Made by a program: the position numbers and the translations under genes. A stretch of DNA of 64,000 bases from Solidesulfovibrio sp. (lineage in GTDB: Bacteria; Desulfobacterota; Desulfovibrionia; Desulfovibrionales; Desulfovibrionaceae): NCBI RefSeq assembly GCF_029978005.1, contig NZ_JARKOZ010000084.1, positions 1 through 64,000 on the forward strand, in the 5' to 3' direction. The number at the start of each line of letters is the position of its first letter. The stretch's first letter is position 1. The notes under the pieces were generated by a model. The model searched no databases, was not told the origin of the DNA, and saw only the letters and a program-made list of their open reading frames with translations. Shown one piece after another: positions 8,854 to 16,586 of the stretch.

Positions 8854-9927
8854 TCAGCGGGGACCGCCGGGACGCTTGAACTTGTCGAGTTGGGCCAGGA
8901 TCGAGGCCACCGCCTGGTAGAGATCCTCGGGGATGACCTGGCCGATCTCGACGCTCTTATACAAGGCCTGTGCCAGGGGCTTGTTCTCGCGGATGGGAAT
9001 GCGATGCTCCCGGGCGATTTCCTTGATCTTCTCGGCCACATGGTCCGCGCCCTTGGCCAGAAGCATGGGGGCGGGCGTCTCCTTGGGATCGTAGCGCAGG
9101 GCGCAGGCCAGGTGGGTCGGGTTGGTGATGACCACGTCGGCCTTGGGAACCTCCTGGAACATGCGCCGCTGCATGACCTCCATCATCTTCTGCTTCTGCT
9201 TCCGCTTGATGACCGGGTCGCCCAGGGCCTGCTTGGTTTCGTCCTTGATCTCGTCCTTGGTCATCTTGAGGTTTTCTTCGTAGTCCCAGCGCGTGTACCA
9301 GACGTCGAGGATGGCGATGACGAGCATGGGGCCCATGGTGTAGAGCACCAGCGTGAAGCCGTTTTGCAGGATGAAGACGATCAGGGCTTCCGTCGTCTGG
9401 TAGAAAAGGGGCAGGAATTCGTTGAATTTGCGTTTGAGGATGATGTAGGGCGCGATGGCGATGGCGGCGGCCATGGCCACCTGCTTGCCGAGCTGGACCA
9501 GGGTCCTGGGGTTGATGAGCAGCTTCTGCACGGCCCCCATGGGGTTGAACAGGTTGCTGAAGTCCGGGTTGAAGAGCTTGGAGTACCAGACTTCGCCCAC
9601 CTGCAGCCGCTGGGTGACGTAGGCCACCACGGCCATGACCAGAAGGATCGGCAAGAGCATCAGGGCCAGCTTCTGGGAGAGCATCCACAGGAGGGCGGTG
9701 ACCCCGTCGGTGGTGGCCTCGAAGCGCAGGTTCTGGCCGAGGAACTGGACGAAGACGGCCTTGAGGTCGTCGCCGAGCCCGACGATGACGAAGCGGATGG
9801 CGATGAGCCCGGCCATGAGCACGGTGAGCTTGGGCAGCTCCTGGCTGCGGGGGACGGACCCCTTCTCGCGCGCCTTGCCGCGTCGTTTGGTGGTGGCTTT
9901 TTCTGTCTTGCTCGGATCTCTCGCCAT
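8854..9927 (-). CDS. flhB: Flagellar export switch protein FlhB
   Basis: A 357-residue protein with a basic N-terminus (DPSKTEKATTKRRGKAREKG), four membrane helices (about 35-60, 85-110, 145-165, 180-210) and a cytoplasmic C-terminal domain. The autocleavage motif is N269-P270-T271-H272 (VVITNPTHLACALRYD), the same residue numbers as in Salmonella FlhB. Cleavage there switches export from rod/hook to filament substrates. It lies between fliR and flhA with 21- and 32-bp gaps. Confidence 0.96.
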   Translation of the reverse strand: MARDPSKTEKATTKRRGKAREKGSVPRSQELPKLTVLMAGLIAIRFVIVGLGDDLKAVFVQFLGQNLRFEATTDGVTALLWMLSQKLALMLLPILLVMAVVAYVTQRLQVGEVWYSKLFNPDFSNLFNPMGAVQKLLINPRTLVQLGKQVAMAAAIAIAPYIILKRKFNEFLPLFYQTTEALIVFILQNGFTLVLYTMGPMLVIAILDVWYTRWDYEENLKMTKDEIKDETKQALGDPVIKRKQKQKMMEVMQRRMFQEVPKADVVITNPTHLACALRYDPKETPAPMLLAKGADHVAEKIKEIAREHRIPIRENKPLAQALYKSVEIGQVIPEDLYQAVASILAQLDKFKRPGGPR

Positions 9928-9948
9928 GACCGGCGTCCTTTCCCCGCG

Positions 9949-10740
9949 TTATCCCGAGGCCTTGAGCACGAGCCTGTACATGGGGACGAGTTCGTCGATG
10001 AACTGGCCCACGTAGATGACCAGGGCGGCGAAGACCAGGGTCATGAAGAGGAAGCCCACGCCGATCTTGAGCGGGAAGCCGATGAAGAGCACGTTCATTT
10101 GCGGCGCGGCCCGGGCCACCAGGGCCAACGCGAGGTCCACCAGGAAGATCGAGGCCATGATCGGAGCGGCGATCTTGACGGCCATGACGAGAATCTGACT
10201 GGAGAAGGATATGAGGTGCTCGCCCAGGGCGGCATTGACGAGCAGGCCGCCGGGAGGCACCAGCTCGAAGCTCTGGGCCAGGGCGCCGATGAGGATCAGG
10301 TGGCCGTTGAGGCTCAGGAACAGCATGGTGGTCACCTGGTTCATCAGGTGGCCCAGGCCCGATTCCGAGGCACCCGTCATGGGGTCGATGCTGTTCATGA
10401 GCGTGAACCCCATGGAGAAGCCCATGACCGCGCCGGCGCTTTGCACGGCGGCGAAAAGAAACGATACCAGGATGTTGAGCAGAAGCCCCATGATCACCTC
10501 GCCAAGGAACATGAGGGCGATCATCCAGGGGTTGGCCGGCATGAGCGTGCCGGGAAAGGACAGCATGGGGTACACGGCCAGGGCCATCACGATGCACAGC
10601 GCGCCCTTGACGGAATTGGGAACCAGGGTCGCCCCGAAAAACGGCAGCATGAACAGCAGCACGCTCATCCGCATGAGCGTCAGGAAGAAGCCGAAAACCA
10701 CGTTCGGATCGAACTGGAACAGGTTCATGCGGCAGCGCAA
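9949..10740 (-). CDS. fliR: Flagellar export gate protein FliR
   Basis: A 263-residue integral membrane protein with about six helices, opening MNLFQFDPNVVFGFFLTLMR. It has the conserved FliR segments LVPNSVKGALCIVMALAVYP and the MGFSMGFTLMNSIDPMTG loop. FliR joins FliP and FliQ in the export-gate core. fliP and fliQ are not in this window. The visible order is fliR-flhB-flhA, as in many flagellates. It is preceded by an M23 peptidase gene 27 bp upstream. Confidence 0.94.
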   Translation of the reverse strand: MRCRMNLFQFDPNVVFGFFLTLMRMSVLLFMLPFFGATLVPNSVKGALCIVMALAVYPMLSFPGTLMPANPWMIALMFLGEVIMGLLLNILVSFLFAAVQSAGAVMGFSMGFTLMNSIDPMTGASESGLGHLMNQVTTMLFLSLNGHLILIGALAQSFELVPPGGLLVNAALGEHLISFSSQILVMAVKIAAPIMASIFLVDLALALVARAAPQMNVLFIGFPLKIGVGFLFMTLVFAALVIYVGQFIDELVPMYRLVLKASG

Positions 10741-10767
10741 GCAAAACCCGGGCCACGGGCCGGGAGG

Positions 10768-11664
10768 CTATTCCAGGATGTAGCGCATGGGGTTGACGGG
10801 CACCCCGCCCAGGCGCGTCTCGTAGCGCAGGTGCGGCCCCGAGCCCTGGCCGACGTCGCCCACATGGCCGAGCAGTTGTCCCCTGGACACGGCCTGCCCC
10901 TTGGTCACGACCACGTCGCGCATGTGGCCGTAGGTGGTGACCAGCCCCCCCTGGTGGTCGAGGACCAAGCCGGATCCCCCGCCGTCCGATTCGCCGGCGT
11001 AGGTGACCACGCCGGCTCCCGGGGCGACCACCGGGGTGCCCAGGGGCGCGGCGATGTCCATGCCCTTGTGGAACTCCTTTTTCCCGGTGAACGGCGACAC
11101 CCGCTCTCCGAAGGGGGAGGCGATCCAGCCTTCCACGGGCCAGGAGGCGGGCATGGCCGCCAGGCGGGCCTTGTCCGCGGCCAGGGCGTCCAGGAGTTCG
11201 CCCTGGCGCAGGCGCTCCCGGGCCGCGCCCTCGCCCAGGGCGTCCAGGAACTGATGGAGCTTGCGGGTGAGCATTTCCTGGCGGTAGAGCGGCAGGTACT
11301 TCTTCTCGAAGTCCTGCTCGTCGCCGCCGGACGGGGAGACCTCCCGGGGGGCCTGTTCCAGGCCCACCATCTGGCGCAGCTTGGCATCGAAGACGCGCAG
11401 CCGCGACAGGTCCGACTCCAGGGCCTTGATCTTGTCGCCAAGGCCGAGGATCTGCGCGTTCTGGTCCTTGGCCTGCTGTTCGAAGGAGGCGGCCTCGCGC
11501 TCCATGCGTTTATAATTGTAATAAAATCGCACCAGATAGGCGTCCACGGCCACCAGGGCCGCCAGGACCGCCAGGATCAGGGCGAAAAGCCAGCCCCGAA
11601 AGCGCAGCTTGCGGCAGGAGCCGTGCTGGTCCCGGAAGATGACGATCTGGTAGTTCTTAAACAT
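10768..11664 (-). CDS. M23-family peptidoglycan endopeptidase
   Basis: A 298-residue protein with one N-terminal membrane anchor (about 25-45, LFALILAVLAALVAVDAY), a long coiled coil (about 52-100) and a C-terminal LytM/M23 domain. Zinc ligands can be seen in KEFHKGMDIAAPLGTP (H and D), and the HxH-type pair in YGHMRD...GPHLRYE. It probably cleaves cross-links in the periplasm. It overlaps the ttcA-like gene by 8 bp and is followed by fliR, so a role in opening the wall for the flagellar rod is possible. A general cell-wall role is equally possible. The SD AAGGGA is well placed. Confidence 0.88.
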   Translation of the reverse strand: MFKNYQIVIFRDQHGSCRKLRFRGWLFALILAVLAALVAVDAYLVRFYYNYKRMEREAASFEQQAKDQNAQILGLGDKIKALESDLSRLRVFDAKLRQMVGLEQAPREVSPSGGDEQDFEKKYLPLYRQEMLTRKLHQFLDALGEGAARERLRQGELLDALAADKARLAAMPASWPVEGWIASPFGERVSPFTGKKEFHKGMDIAAPLGTPVVAPGAGVVTYAGESDGGGSGLVLDHQGGLVTTYGHMRDVVVTKGQAVSRGQLLGHVGDVGQGSGPHLRYETRLGGVPVNPMRYILE

Positions 11665-12451
11665 CCCGGTCCCTTGCCGCCGCCCCGTCGGACTGCGCGT
11701 CGCGCGCGCCCTGCCAGCGCCCCAGGGCGTTATGGAGGTTGACGGCGCGCTTTTTCCCGCCGGCGCAGATGTCCCGGATCCAGGTCTCGGCCTCGTGGCG
11801 CATGGATTTCCCGGCCATGGGGCAGGGATTGGCGAACACGGGCAGCTCCCAGGCCTTGGCCGCCCGCACGATGGTCTTCTTGTCCACGAGCAAAAGCGGG
11901 CGGATGACCGTCAGGCGGCCGCCGAAGAAGGATTCCCGGCAGGACAGCCCGTCCACGCGGCCGTTCTGGAACATGTTGAGAAAGAAGGTGGCGGCCAGGT
12001 CGTCGGCGTTGTGGCCGAAGGCCAGGTGGCTGAGCCCGTAGGCGGCGCACAGGTCGAAAAGCCGTTTGCGCCGCAGCCAGGCGCAGTAGAAGCAGGCTGA
12101 TTTCTTCTTGTTTTCGTCGGAGAAGGCCCTTGGGCCGAAATCCGTGACCTCGATGTGGGCGGCGATGCCGAGGTCGGCGCAGAGTCCCGCCAGGGGGGCG
12201 TGGTTGGTCGTGTCGAAGCCGGGGTTGAGGTGCAGCAGCATGAGCTCCACCGGAAAGGGGACGATGCGCCGGCGCACGTGCATCACGGCCAGCATGACCA
12301 GGCTGTCCACGCCGCCGGACACGGCCAGGCCCACCCGGGCCCGGGGGGCGAGCTGGCCGGTTTCCATCATGAGCTTGCCGGCCTTGGCCACGCAGACCCG
12401 CTGGGCGTAGCCCAGGTCCCGGGCGCGCAGGGGATGGGAGGCGCGCGTCAA
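11657..12451 (-). CDS. ttcA: TtcA-like tRNA 2-thiocytidine synthetase family protein
   Basis: A 264-residue PP-loop ATPase with the signature LAVSGGVDSLVML, a CFYC cysteine pair (KKKSACFYCAWLRRKRLF), the FGHNADD motif and a later cysteine in FANPCPMAGKS. This is the TtcA arrangement, which thiolates C32 of certain tRNAs using a [4Fe-4S] cluster. The only start compatible with the conserved LGYAQRV segment is a TTG that overlaps the stop of the HDOD gene (TTGA), with GGAAAG upstream. It sits inside a motility operon, an unusual place for a tRNA-modification gene. Another thiolation target cannot be excluded. Confidence 0.8.
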   Translation of the reverse strand: MTRASHPLRARDLGYAQRVCVAKAGKLMMETGQLAPRARVGLAVSGGVDSLVMLAVMHVRRRIVPFPVELMLLHLNPGFDTTNHAPLAGLCADLGIAAHIEVTDFGPRAFSDENKKKSACFYCAWLRRKRLFDLCAAYGLSHLAFGHNADDLAATFFLNMFQNGRVDGLSCRESFFGGRLTVIRPLLLVDKKTIVRAAKAWELPVFANPCPMAGKSMRHEAETWIRDICAGGKKRAVNLHNALGRWQGARDAQSDGAAARDRDV

Positions 12452-13302
12452 AACGTGCTTTCCATGAGGATTTCGCGAACCTCGGCGATCTGTTCGAGGA
12501 TCGTCTCCATGACGGCCTCCATCTGTTCGGGGGTGACGTCGAGGCGGGCGAACACCGCCGCCGAGGGCGTGTACTGCATGCCGTCGATGCCCATGCCGAT
12601 GCCGGTCATCTTGGCGATGACGTCGCCCACGTGCACGAGATCCAGGGCCAGGTCGGGCTCCGGGCAGTCGTCGGGCCGCAGCCGGTAGCGGACCACGTTG
12701 ACGATGGGGGTGGGGATGGACCAGCGTTCGAGGAGGATGGCCCCCAGTTCGGCGTGGTCGATGCCGAGGATCTCCTGCTCGGCCTTCTCGAAGGGGATCT
12801 GCCGTTCGTGGGCCAGGGTCAGGATGGGGCCGGCGTCAACCTCCAGGAAGGAACCCAGGGCGGTCTTGCCGATGTTGACGAGCAGCCCGGCCGTGAAGGT
12901 GTGGGGCGGCGCGACGAGGCCGAGTTCCCGGGCCAGGGTTTCCGAGGCCGTGGCCACGGCCACGGAGTGTTCGAGAAGTTCCCCCGGACGCAGGCCGTAG
13001 CCCTTGATCTCGTAGCGGGTCATGGGGGCCACGCCCGAGGCGATGACCAGCTGGTAGACCCGGTTGAGCCCCAGGCGCATGAGCGCCTCGCGCACGGAGG
13101 TCACCTTGCCGCCGCCGCCGAAGAACGACGAGTTGGCCATGCGCAGCACGTTGACCGTGAGTCCCGGGTCGTACTCGATGATGCGGGCGAGCTGGCGCAG
13201 GTCGGCTTCGGGATTGCCGATGTAGGCCAGCACCTTCTGCACGGGCATGGGCATCTGGGGGATGGCCAGGGCCTTCTGGATGATTTCCTCGCGTCGGCTC
13301 AT
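12448..13302 (-). CDS. HDOD-domain signalling protein
   Basis: A 284-residue soluble protein that is nearly all HDOD domain. It opens SRREEIIQKALAIPQMPMPV and has IIEYDPGLTVNVLRMANSSF, then ALMRLGLNRVYQLVIASG. HDOD domains resemble HD phosphohydrolases but lack the catalytic His-Asp and act in signalling or two-component networks. The start at 13302 gives an ATGA overlap with the cheD stop and has a purine-rich SD. An ATG seven codons upstream (13323) is less likely. Its place directly after cheD suggests a role in motility control. Confidence 0.85.
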   Translation of the reverse strand: MSRREEIIQKALAIPQMPMPVQKVLAYIGNPEADLRQLARIIEYDPGLTVNVLRMANSSFFGGGGKVTSVREALMRLGLNRVYQLVIASGVAPMTRYEIKGYGLRPGELLEHSVAVATASETLARELGLVAPPHTFTAGLLVNIGKTALGSFLEVDAGPILTLAHERQIPFEKAEQEILGIDHAELGAILLERWSIPTPIVNVVRYRLRPDDCPEPDLALDLVHVGDVIAKMTGIGMGIDGMQYTPSAAVFARLDVTPEQMEAVMETILEQIAEVREILMESTF

Positions 13303-13772
13303 AAATCCCAGGACCTCCCGCATGACGAAATCACGACCCGGCCCGTTTCCGCGTAAAGGCGCATGGTGCGCGGGATGGTGCCGCCGACGTCTTCGGCGGC
13401 GAGGCGCATGTCGTTGACTTGCAAGAGCTTTTTGAGGGCCGCGAAATTGTTGGCGCCGGTGTCGAACTGGTTGGAGATGTGCATCATACGGCCGCAGCCG
13501 GCGGCCTTGAGCACGAGGCTTTCCCGCGTGGCCCCGCGATTGAACAGGGCGCGCATCATCTGCGGCACGCCGAGGTTGACGTACATGAAGGGGTTTTTGA
13601 CCGGCCCCTTGCCGTCGCGGGCCACCGGCAGCAGGCAATGGATGAGCCCGGCCACGCCCGCCTCGGGGTCGTAGGCGGCCAGCCCCAGGCAGGAGCCCAG
13701 GGCGTGGGTGACAAGCACGTCCTTGGCCCTGCTCGTGACCTTCATGTCGGAGATGCTGACGATGATCTCCAT
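13299..13772 (-). CDS. cheD: Chemoreceptor glutamine deamidase CheD
   Basis: 157 residues. The catalytic triad is T22, C28 and H45 (VTHALGSCLGLAAYD...GLIH), one residue off the Thermotoga CheD numbering (T21, C27, H44). CheD deamidates Gln in receptor methylation helices and can bind CheC or CheY-P. The start chosen gives MEIIVSISDMKV; a longer open frame upstream has no family similarity. It is the first recognisable gene of the leftward motility operon. The 214 bp to the divergent dedA must hold both promoters, though I see no clear consensus there. Confidence 0.92.
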   Translation of the reverse strand: MEIIVSISDMKVTSRAKDVLVTHALGSCLGLAAYDPEAGVAGLIHCLLPVARDGKGPVKNPFMYVNLGVPQMMRALFNRGATRESLVLKAAGCGRMMHISNQFDTGANNFAALKKLLQVNDMRLAAEDVGGTIPRTMRLYAETGRVVISSCGRSWDL

Positions 13773-13986
13773 GAACCGTGTTCCGTGGCGCTTCCTGGCT
13801 GAGGCTTCGGGATGGGGGACGCGGGCGTGCGTCCGAGGCGGCAAACTAGCCGGAAACGCCGGCCAGGACAAGCCGGACGCTCTCGTCGTGTCTGTCGGCT
13901 GTGGACAGAAGCCGCGCAAGCGAATACGTTGCCTCGGCTTTCAAACGAGCAAGGATCGCGAGGCAGTCGGCCAAACGGAGCGGGCG

Positions 13987-14565
13987 ATGTCCATTGAATT
14001 CCTCAAGCACGTCATCGAGCAGTACGGCTATCTGGCGCTTTTCATAGGCACGTTCCTGGAAGGGGAGACCATCCTGCTTCTGGCGGGGTTCGCCGCCCAT
14101 TCGCCCCAGTTCGGCCTGGACCTGCGCTGGGTGATCCTGTCCGCCTTCGCCGGCAGCCTGGCCGGCGACCAGACGGCCTTCTTCGTCGGCCGCCACTACG
14201 GGCGCAGGCTCGTGGCGCGCAGCGAGAAATGGCGGGAAAGGGCCGAGCGGGTCCACCGCATGCTGGCCAAGTACCACGAGGTACTCATCCTGTCCTTCCG
14301 GTTCTTCTACGGCTTGCGCAACCTCACGCCCTTCGTCCTGGGCACGGCCGACATCACCGTGCGCAAGTTCTTCGTCTTGAACGCCGTGGGCGCACTGGTC
14401 TGGGCCGTGGCCTTCGCGCTCATCGGCTACGCCTTCGGCAGCCTGCTCGAAAACGTTCTGACCCGGGTCATCGACAACGTTCACAACGCGGAGATGCTCG
14501 TCCTGGGCCTGGCCGTGGCCGTGGTCGCGGCGGTATGGGTGGTCAAGCGCCTGCGGCGGCGCTGA
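13987..14565 (+). CDS. DedA-family inner-membrane protein
   Basis: A 192-residue membrane protein with about five hydrophobic segments. The DedA hallmarks are the N-terminal re-entrant motif FLEGETILLLAGFAA, the GDQTAFFVGRHYGRRL segment, and the basic FRFFYGLRNLTPFVLG motif. DedA proteins are lipid scramblases or transporters, some for undecaprenyl phosphate, needed for envelope homeostasis. GGAGCG precedes the ATG. It stands alone between the divergent cheD operon and the chemotaxis operon. Confidence 0.9.
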   Translation: MSIEFLKHVIEQYGYLALFIGTFLEGETILLLAGFAAHSPQFGLDLRWVILSAFAGSLAGDQTAFFVGRHYGRRLVARSEKWRERAERVHRMLAKYHEVLILSFRFFYGLRNLTPFVLGTADITVRKFFVLNAVGALVWAVAFALIGYAFGSLLENVLTRVIDNVHNAEMLVLGLAVAVVAAVWVVKRLRRR

Positions 14566-14615
14566 CGCGTCCGTCCCGGCCGGCGCGCGCCCGTTTGGCC
14601 CCGTCCAGGCCGGAC

Positions 14616-14631
14616 GACAAAGGCCTTTGTC
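14616..14631. promoter_or_regulatory. Perfect 16-bp palindrome after dedA
   Basis: GACAAAGGCCTTTGTC is a perfect palindrome, followed by TTTT and an A-rich run (14638-14645). It could be a short terminator for dedA (6-bp stem, GGCC loop, then TTTT) or an operator in front of the chemotaxis operon. The sequence alone does not decide. Confidence 0.4.
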
Positions 14632-14750
14632 TTTTGCGAAAAAAAGTGTAGGCAATCCATGGCCCCGACTTGTCCGGGGCGAATGGGGCGAAGCGCTGTC
14701 GTGCCCGCGCTTCGAGCACGCGCCGCGCGTATCGCGGCGGGGACGGGACA

Positions 14751-16547
14751 ATGGCCGACACCACCCACCGGGCGCGCGAGGCGAACGCGGCGCTGCGCGA
14801 GTGCAGAAGAGCTCTTGGCGGCATGGGGCAGGGGCTGACTTCCGTCGTGCACGGGCGCGAAAAAGATTTTCTGGCCCTCGGGGAAAGCCTGATGGAGCTG
14901 GAGTCCTCGTGCGGCGACATCTCACGCCAGGCCGACGAACTGACGTCCTGCGCCACGGGCCAGAACCTGCACGTCGCCCTGGAACGGTTTTCCGGACAGC
15001 TGGCCGGACTGACCGGCGGCGCGACCGTGGAGGCCGGGCGGGCGAGCCTGCGCGACATCGAGGCCGTGGCCGGCATCGTCGAGGAACTCGCCGGCATCCT
15101 CTCGGCCTTTTCGCGCATCGTCAAACACCTCTCCATGCTCGGCATCGCCACCCGCATCGAAAGCGCCCGCCTGGGCGGGGACGGGCGCGGCTTCTCCACC
15201 CTGGCCGACGACGTGGAAAAGCTCGCCCACCTCATCGTGGACCACTGCGCCGGCATCGCGGCCAAGGTCGAGGCCCTGCGCGGCCACGTCGCCTCGGCGC
15301 GGGAGCGGACGCTCGGCATCATCCACGCTCAGGAGCAGTGCTTCGAGCTGGTTTCCAGGGAGCTGTCGGCCAACATCGCCGGACTGGCCGCCATGTCCGC
15401 CAGCTCGGCCGAGCTGTCGGTCGAGCTGGCGCGAAACGCCGAAAGCATCCGCGCCGAAATCGGCCAGGCCGTGCGTTCCCTGCAATCCCACGACATCGTG
15501 CGCCAGCAGATCGAGCACGCCGAGCACGCCCTGGCCGAGGTGGCCCACGTCCTCGACGAGGACGGCGGCCGGGCGGGCGAAGAGGACGCCGTGGACCTGG
15601 CCGCCTTCGTGGCCGACGTGCTGACCCTGCAGGATTCGCAGCTCAAAAGCGCCGACGAGCATTTCGCCCAGGCCGCCGACCGACTGCGCGGCGCCCTGGA
15701 TTCGCTCGCCGCCCGCATCCGGAACATCGGCGAGGCCATCACCTCGGCCATCGGCGGCCAGGGCAAGGACAACTCCCTGGCCCGGGTCGAATCCGGCATC
15801 GCCATGGTCAAGGAGGAGCTCGGCGGCTTCGCCGCCCAGGGCGAGGCCCTCGGCGGCATCATGGATTCCGTGGCCGGCACCATCACGGACATGGGCGGTT
15901 CCATCGAGGCCATCGAGGAGGTCGGGGCCGAGATCGAACTGATCGCCATCAACGCCAGCATCAAGGCCGCCCACACCGGCGCGGCCGGCGCGGCGCTCGG
16001 CGTGCTGGCCCTGGCCATCCAGCGCCTCTCCGTGGACGCCATCCGCCAGACCGACGCCGTGGCCGGCATCCTGCGGGAGATTTCCAAGGCGTCGCGCACG
16101 CTGCAGGACAACGCCGGACGCTGCAACGACCAGACCGAATCCTGGCGCGTCATCGGCGAGCTCGACGCCGTGCTCTCCGACGCCAGCGCCTCTTCCGGGC
16201 GTTGCCTCGATCTTTTCGAATCCCTGCAGCGTTCCAGCGCCTCCGTGGGCGAGCGGGCCGCCAAGGTGGGCGCGGGCATCGACTTCGACCGGGACATCGG
16301 CGCGCGCCTGGGGGCCATCCGGCGCGCCCTGGCCGATCAGGTGTCCCTGGCCAGGAAGGTCGCCCCGGAAGGAGGCAGCGGCCGCAGCGCCCGGCTGCGC
16401 CAGCTCTACGACCGCTATACCATGGAAGCCGAACGGGCCGTGCACGAGGCCGCCTTCGGCCAGGCAGGGTCGGGAGCGGCGGCGCCGGCGGCAGGGCCGG
16501 CGTCCGAGGACTCCGGAGAGTTCGGTGACAATGTCGAACTGTTCTGA
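14751..16547 (+). CDS. Soluble MCP-like chemotaxis protein with two receptor-tip-like segments
   Basis: A 598-residue protein with no membrane helix, almost entirely long helices. Two regions look like the hairpin tip of methyl-accepting proteins. Residues about 128-159 read LSMLGIATRIESARLGGDGR and continue GFSTLADDVEKLA. Residues about 396-427 read ELIAINASIKAAHTGAAGAA. A SHDIVRQQIEHAEHAL motif (about 246-261) lies between them, and the end is SGEFGDNVELF. As the first gene of the cheA-cheW-cheR-cheB operon it probably acts as a cytoplasmic receptor or scaffold. The start at 14751 was chosen over 14670 because it has a GGGACGGG sequence upstream. It lacks a recognisable sensor domain. Confidence 0.8.
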   Translation: MADTTHRAREANAALRECRRALGGMGQGLTSVVHGREKDFLALGESLMELESSCGDISRQADELTSCATGQNLHVALERFSGQLAGLTGGATVEAGRASLRDIEAVAGIVEELAGILSAFSRIVKHLSMLGIATRIESARLGGDGRGFSTLADDVEKLAHLIVDHCAGIAAKVEALRGHVASARERTLGIIHAQEQCFELVSRELSANIAGLAAMSASSAELSVELARNAESIRAEIGQAVRSLQSHDIVRQQIEHAEHALAEVAHVLDEDGGRAGEEDAVDLAAFVADVLTLQDSQLKSADEHFAQAADRLRGALDSLAARIRNIGEAITSAIGGQGKDNSLARVESGIAMVKEELGGFAAQGEALGGIMDSVAGTITDMGGSIEAIEEVGAEIELIAINASIKAAHTGAAGAALGVLALAIQRLSVDAIRQTDAVAGILREISKASRTLQDNAGRCNDQTESWRVIGELDAVLSDASASSGRCLDLFESLQRSSASVGERAAKVGAGIDFDRDIGARLGAIRRALADQVSLARKVAPEGGSGRSARLRQLYDRYTMEAERAVHEAAFGQAGSGAAAPAAGPASEDSGEFGDNVELF

Positions 16548-16586
16548 CGCGTCCGGCCGTGAACCGGCAGGGAGGCCGTCACGCCG

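Noticed and set aside
6092-11742. Very long plus-strand frames opposite flhA, flhB and fliR
   Set aside because: They are shadows of conserved flagellar genes. High GC at third positions keeps the opposite frame open.
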